Of a stretch of DNA of 6,717 nucleotides, positions 5,905-6,717 are shown in pieces. The notes beneath the pieces were generated by a model. It had not been told where the DNA came from. It did no database searches and worked only from the letters and a program-made list of their open reading frames with translations. The DNA lies in the NCBI GenBank assembly GCA_027294925.1, contig JAPULM010000099.1:1-6717 (forward strand), written 5' to 3'. The stretch is from a bacterium (GTDB taxonomy: Bacteria; Tectomicrobia; Entotheonellia; Entotheonellales; Entotheonellaceae). The stretch's first letter is position 1. Each line of letters begins with the position of its first letter. Position numbers and translations under genes: made by a program.

Positions 5905-6002
5905 TTCAGAGATGTGATAAAATGCCAGCACGAGTTTCTAGGGTAAGACAGAACGTCACCTGGTGCGGGGTTCTTCTATAGATGTTCAGCCGGGAAGCAT
6001 AC

Positions 6003-6717
6003 ATGATTGACATTGCAGTGGATATTGGCGGCACCTTTACCGATGTCGTCGGCTTATACAAACAACAACAATTATGGCTGGCCAAAGTGCCGACCACACC
6101 GCATGACGTCGTCGAGGGTGTGCGGCAGGGGGTGGCCAACGTGCTAGCGTTGGCCGGGCAGCCGGCTAGCGCCGTCGATCGCTTTATCCATAGCACGACC
6201 GTCGCCACCAATGCCATCTTGGAGCACAAAGGGGCGGTTACTGGCGTCTTGATGACCGCCGGATTTGAAGACGTGCTAGAGATTGGGCGACAGAAGCGCT
6301 CCAATATGTACGATCTGTATCTCGATGCCGAAACGCCGGTATTTCTGGCCCCGCGGGCGCGACGTATTGGCATCCGTGAACGTATTGACGCCGAAGGTCA
6401 GGTGTTGGAAGCTTTGGACGAACGGCAAGTGGTTGACGCCGCAATTCAATTGCAGCAGCAATTCGGGGTGCAGTCGCTGGCCGTCTGTTATCTGTTCTCC
6501 TTTATCAATGCGGCGCATGAAATACGCACCCGTGAGCTGTTGGCCGAACATGTGCCCGAGGTGGCGGTATCGTTGTCATCCGAGGTCGATCCGGTGTTCC
6601 GTGAATACGAACGGGTTTGCGTAACGGCCTTCGACGCCTATGTGCGGCCGATTGTCGCGGTGTATATGCAGCGCCTGGCCGATACCCTACACGACATGGG
6701 CATTGCAGCGCACCTGC
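6003..6717 (+). CDS. HyuA-type hydantoinase/oxoprolinase family subunit A (N-terminal 238 codons, runs off right edge)
   Basis: This is the ATP-binding subunit of an enzyme in the hydantoinase A / 5-oxoprolinase / acetone-acetophenone carboxylase family, which couples ATP hydrolysis to amide hydrolysis or ketone carboxylation, usually with a HyuB-type partner. The N-terminal Hydant_A_N domain is clear: AVDIGGTFTD (5-14, phosphate-binding loop of the ASKHA fold), HSTTVATNAILE (63-74), EIGRQKRSNMYDL (93-105) and FREYERVCVTAFDAYVRP (199-216), the usual entry to the main catalytic domain. Full length would be near 690 residues, so about two thirds is missing. The ATG at 6003 has GGGAAG 5 nt upstream and gives the typical MIDIAVDIGG start. 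An in-frame ATG at 5982, just after a TAG stop, would add seven residues with a poorer ribosome site. The substrate cannot be told from this part. Confidence 0.9.
   Translation, partial: MIDIAVDIGGTFTDVVGLYKQQQLWLAKVPTTPHDVVEGVRQGVANVLALAGQPASAVDRFIHSTTVATNAILEHKGAVTGVLMTAGFEDVLEIGRQKRSNMYDLYLDAETPVFLAPRARRIGIRERIDAEGQVLEALDERQVVDAAIQLQQQFGVQSLAVCYLFSFINAAHEIRTRELLAEHVPEVAVSLSSEVDPVFREYERVCVTAFDAYVRPIVAVYMQRLADTLHDMGIAAHL

Larger units (their letters stand above)
5632..6002. other. Divergent intergenic region between the minus-strand operon and hyuA
   Basis: This 371-nt stretch separates the start codons of the divergent monooxygenase and hyuA genes. No convincing gene is present. A minus-strand open frame across 5731-5931 is low-complexity, reads through the palindromic blocks and has no recognisable domain. 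The right part (about 5885-5935) is AT-rich. The region holds a candidate minus-strand promoter (5692-5721), a GC-rich hairpin (5767-5800) and a GCGGA/TCCGC repeat block (5811-5880). It should carry the control elements for both transcription units. Confidence 0.8.

Noticed and set aside
5731..5931. A 66-codon minus-strand open frame in the divergent intergenic region
   Set aside because: Its residues (repeated CGVRISECGV-like text and PSPLPSRGRG) come from the palindromic repeat blocks. This kind of spurious protein is common over intergenic repeats, and no ribosome site or domain supports it.
5900..5932. TATATT and TAAAAT as -10 elements for hyuA
   Set aside because: Both resemble -10 boxes, but no acceptable -35 lies 16-18 nt upstream of either, so I do not call a promoter although the stretch is AT-rich and well placed.
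5906..6551. Several minus-strand frames opposite hyuA
   Set aside because: They are antisense to the hyuA coding sequence, whose reading frame carries DIGGTFTD and other family motifs. None has a domain of its own.
1..6717. CRISPR array, toxin-antitoxin pair, phage defence system, insertion sequence or tRNA
   Set aside because: No regularly spaced repeats, transposase motifs, small paired genes or cloverleaf-like sequence were seen. All large frames are accounted for by metabolic and transport genes.

Overview
The window reads as a catabolic (accessory metabolism) locus from a moderately GC-rich Gram-negative bacterium, most likely a proteobacterium. The protein families, tight head-to-tail packing, ATGA stop/start overlap and good AGGAGG-type ribosome binding sites fit that. 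The sequence does not allow a species or genus call. No rRNA, tRNA, CRISPR, transposase or phage gene is visible.

Layout. Positions 1-5631 hold six genes, all on the minus strand and read right to left. They are a group D flavin monooxygenase of the HsaA / acyl-CoA dehydrogenase type 2 family (5631-4459), a large acyl-CoA dehydrogenase (4284-3052), a second and smaller acyl-CoA dehydrogenase (3023-1890), and then a molybdate-type ABC importer modA (1863-1084), modB (1087-437) and modC (431 to beyond the left edge). Gaps between the last five genes are 28, 26, -4 and 5 nt, so they look like one transcription unit. The 174-nt gap between the monooxygenase and the first acyl-CoA dehydrogenase holds an imperfect hairpin and a possible internal promoter. 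Positions 5632-6002 are a non-coding divergent region with candidate promoter elements and two palindromic blocks. From 6003 a plus-strand gene begins that encodes the N-terminal third of a HyuA-type hydantoinase/oxoprolinase/carboxylase subunit and runs off the right edge.

How the parts may work together (inference). The two acyl-CoA dehydrogenases look like complementary halves of a heteromeric enzyme. One keeps a glutamate in the helix-G position used as catalytic base by isovaleryl-CoA-type enzymes. The other lacks a glutamate at both known base positions but keeps the C-terminal R-QFG/FQ-VQ flavin-contact motif. With the HsaA-like oxygenase this resembles the toolkit for oxidising ring-containing substrates through CoA thioesters (steroid, alicyclic or aromatic side-chain degradation). 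The molybdate/tungstate importer at the operon tail suggests that the same pathway contains a Mo or W enzyme outside the window. The divergent HyuA subunit would add an ATP-dependent hydrolysis or carboxylation step. The substrate is not identifiable from this window.
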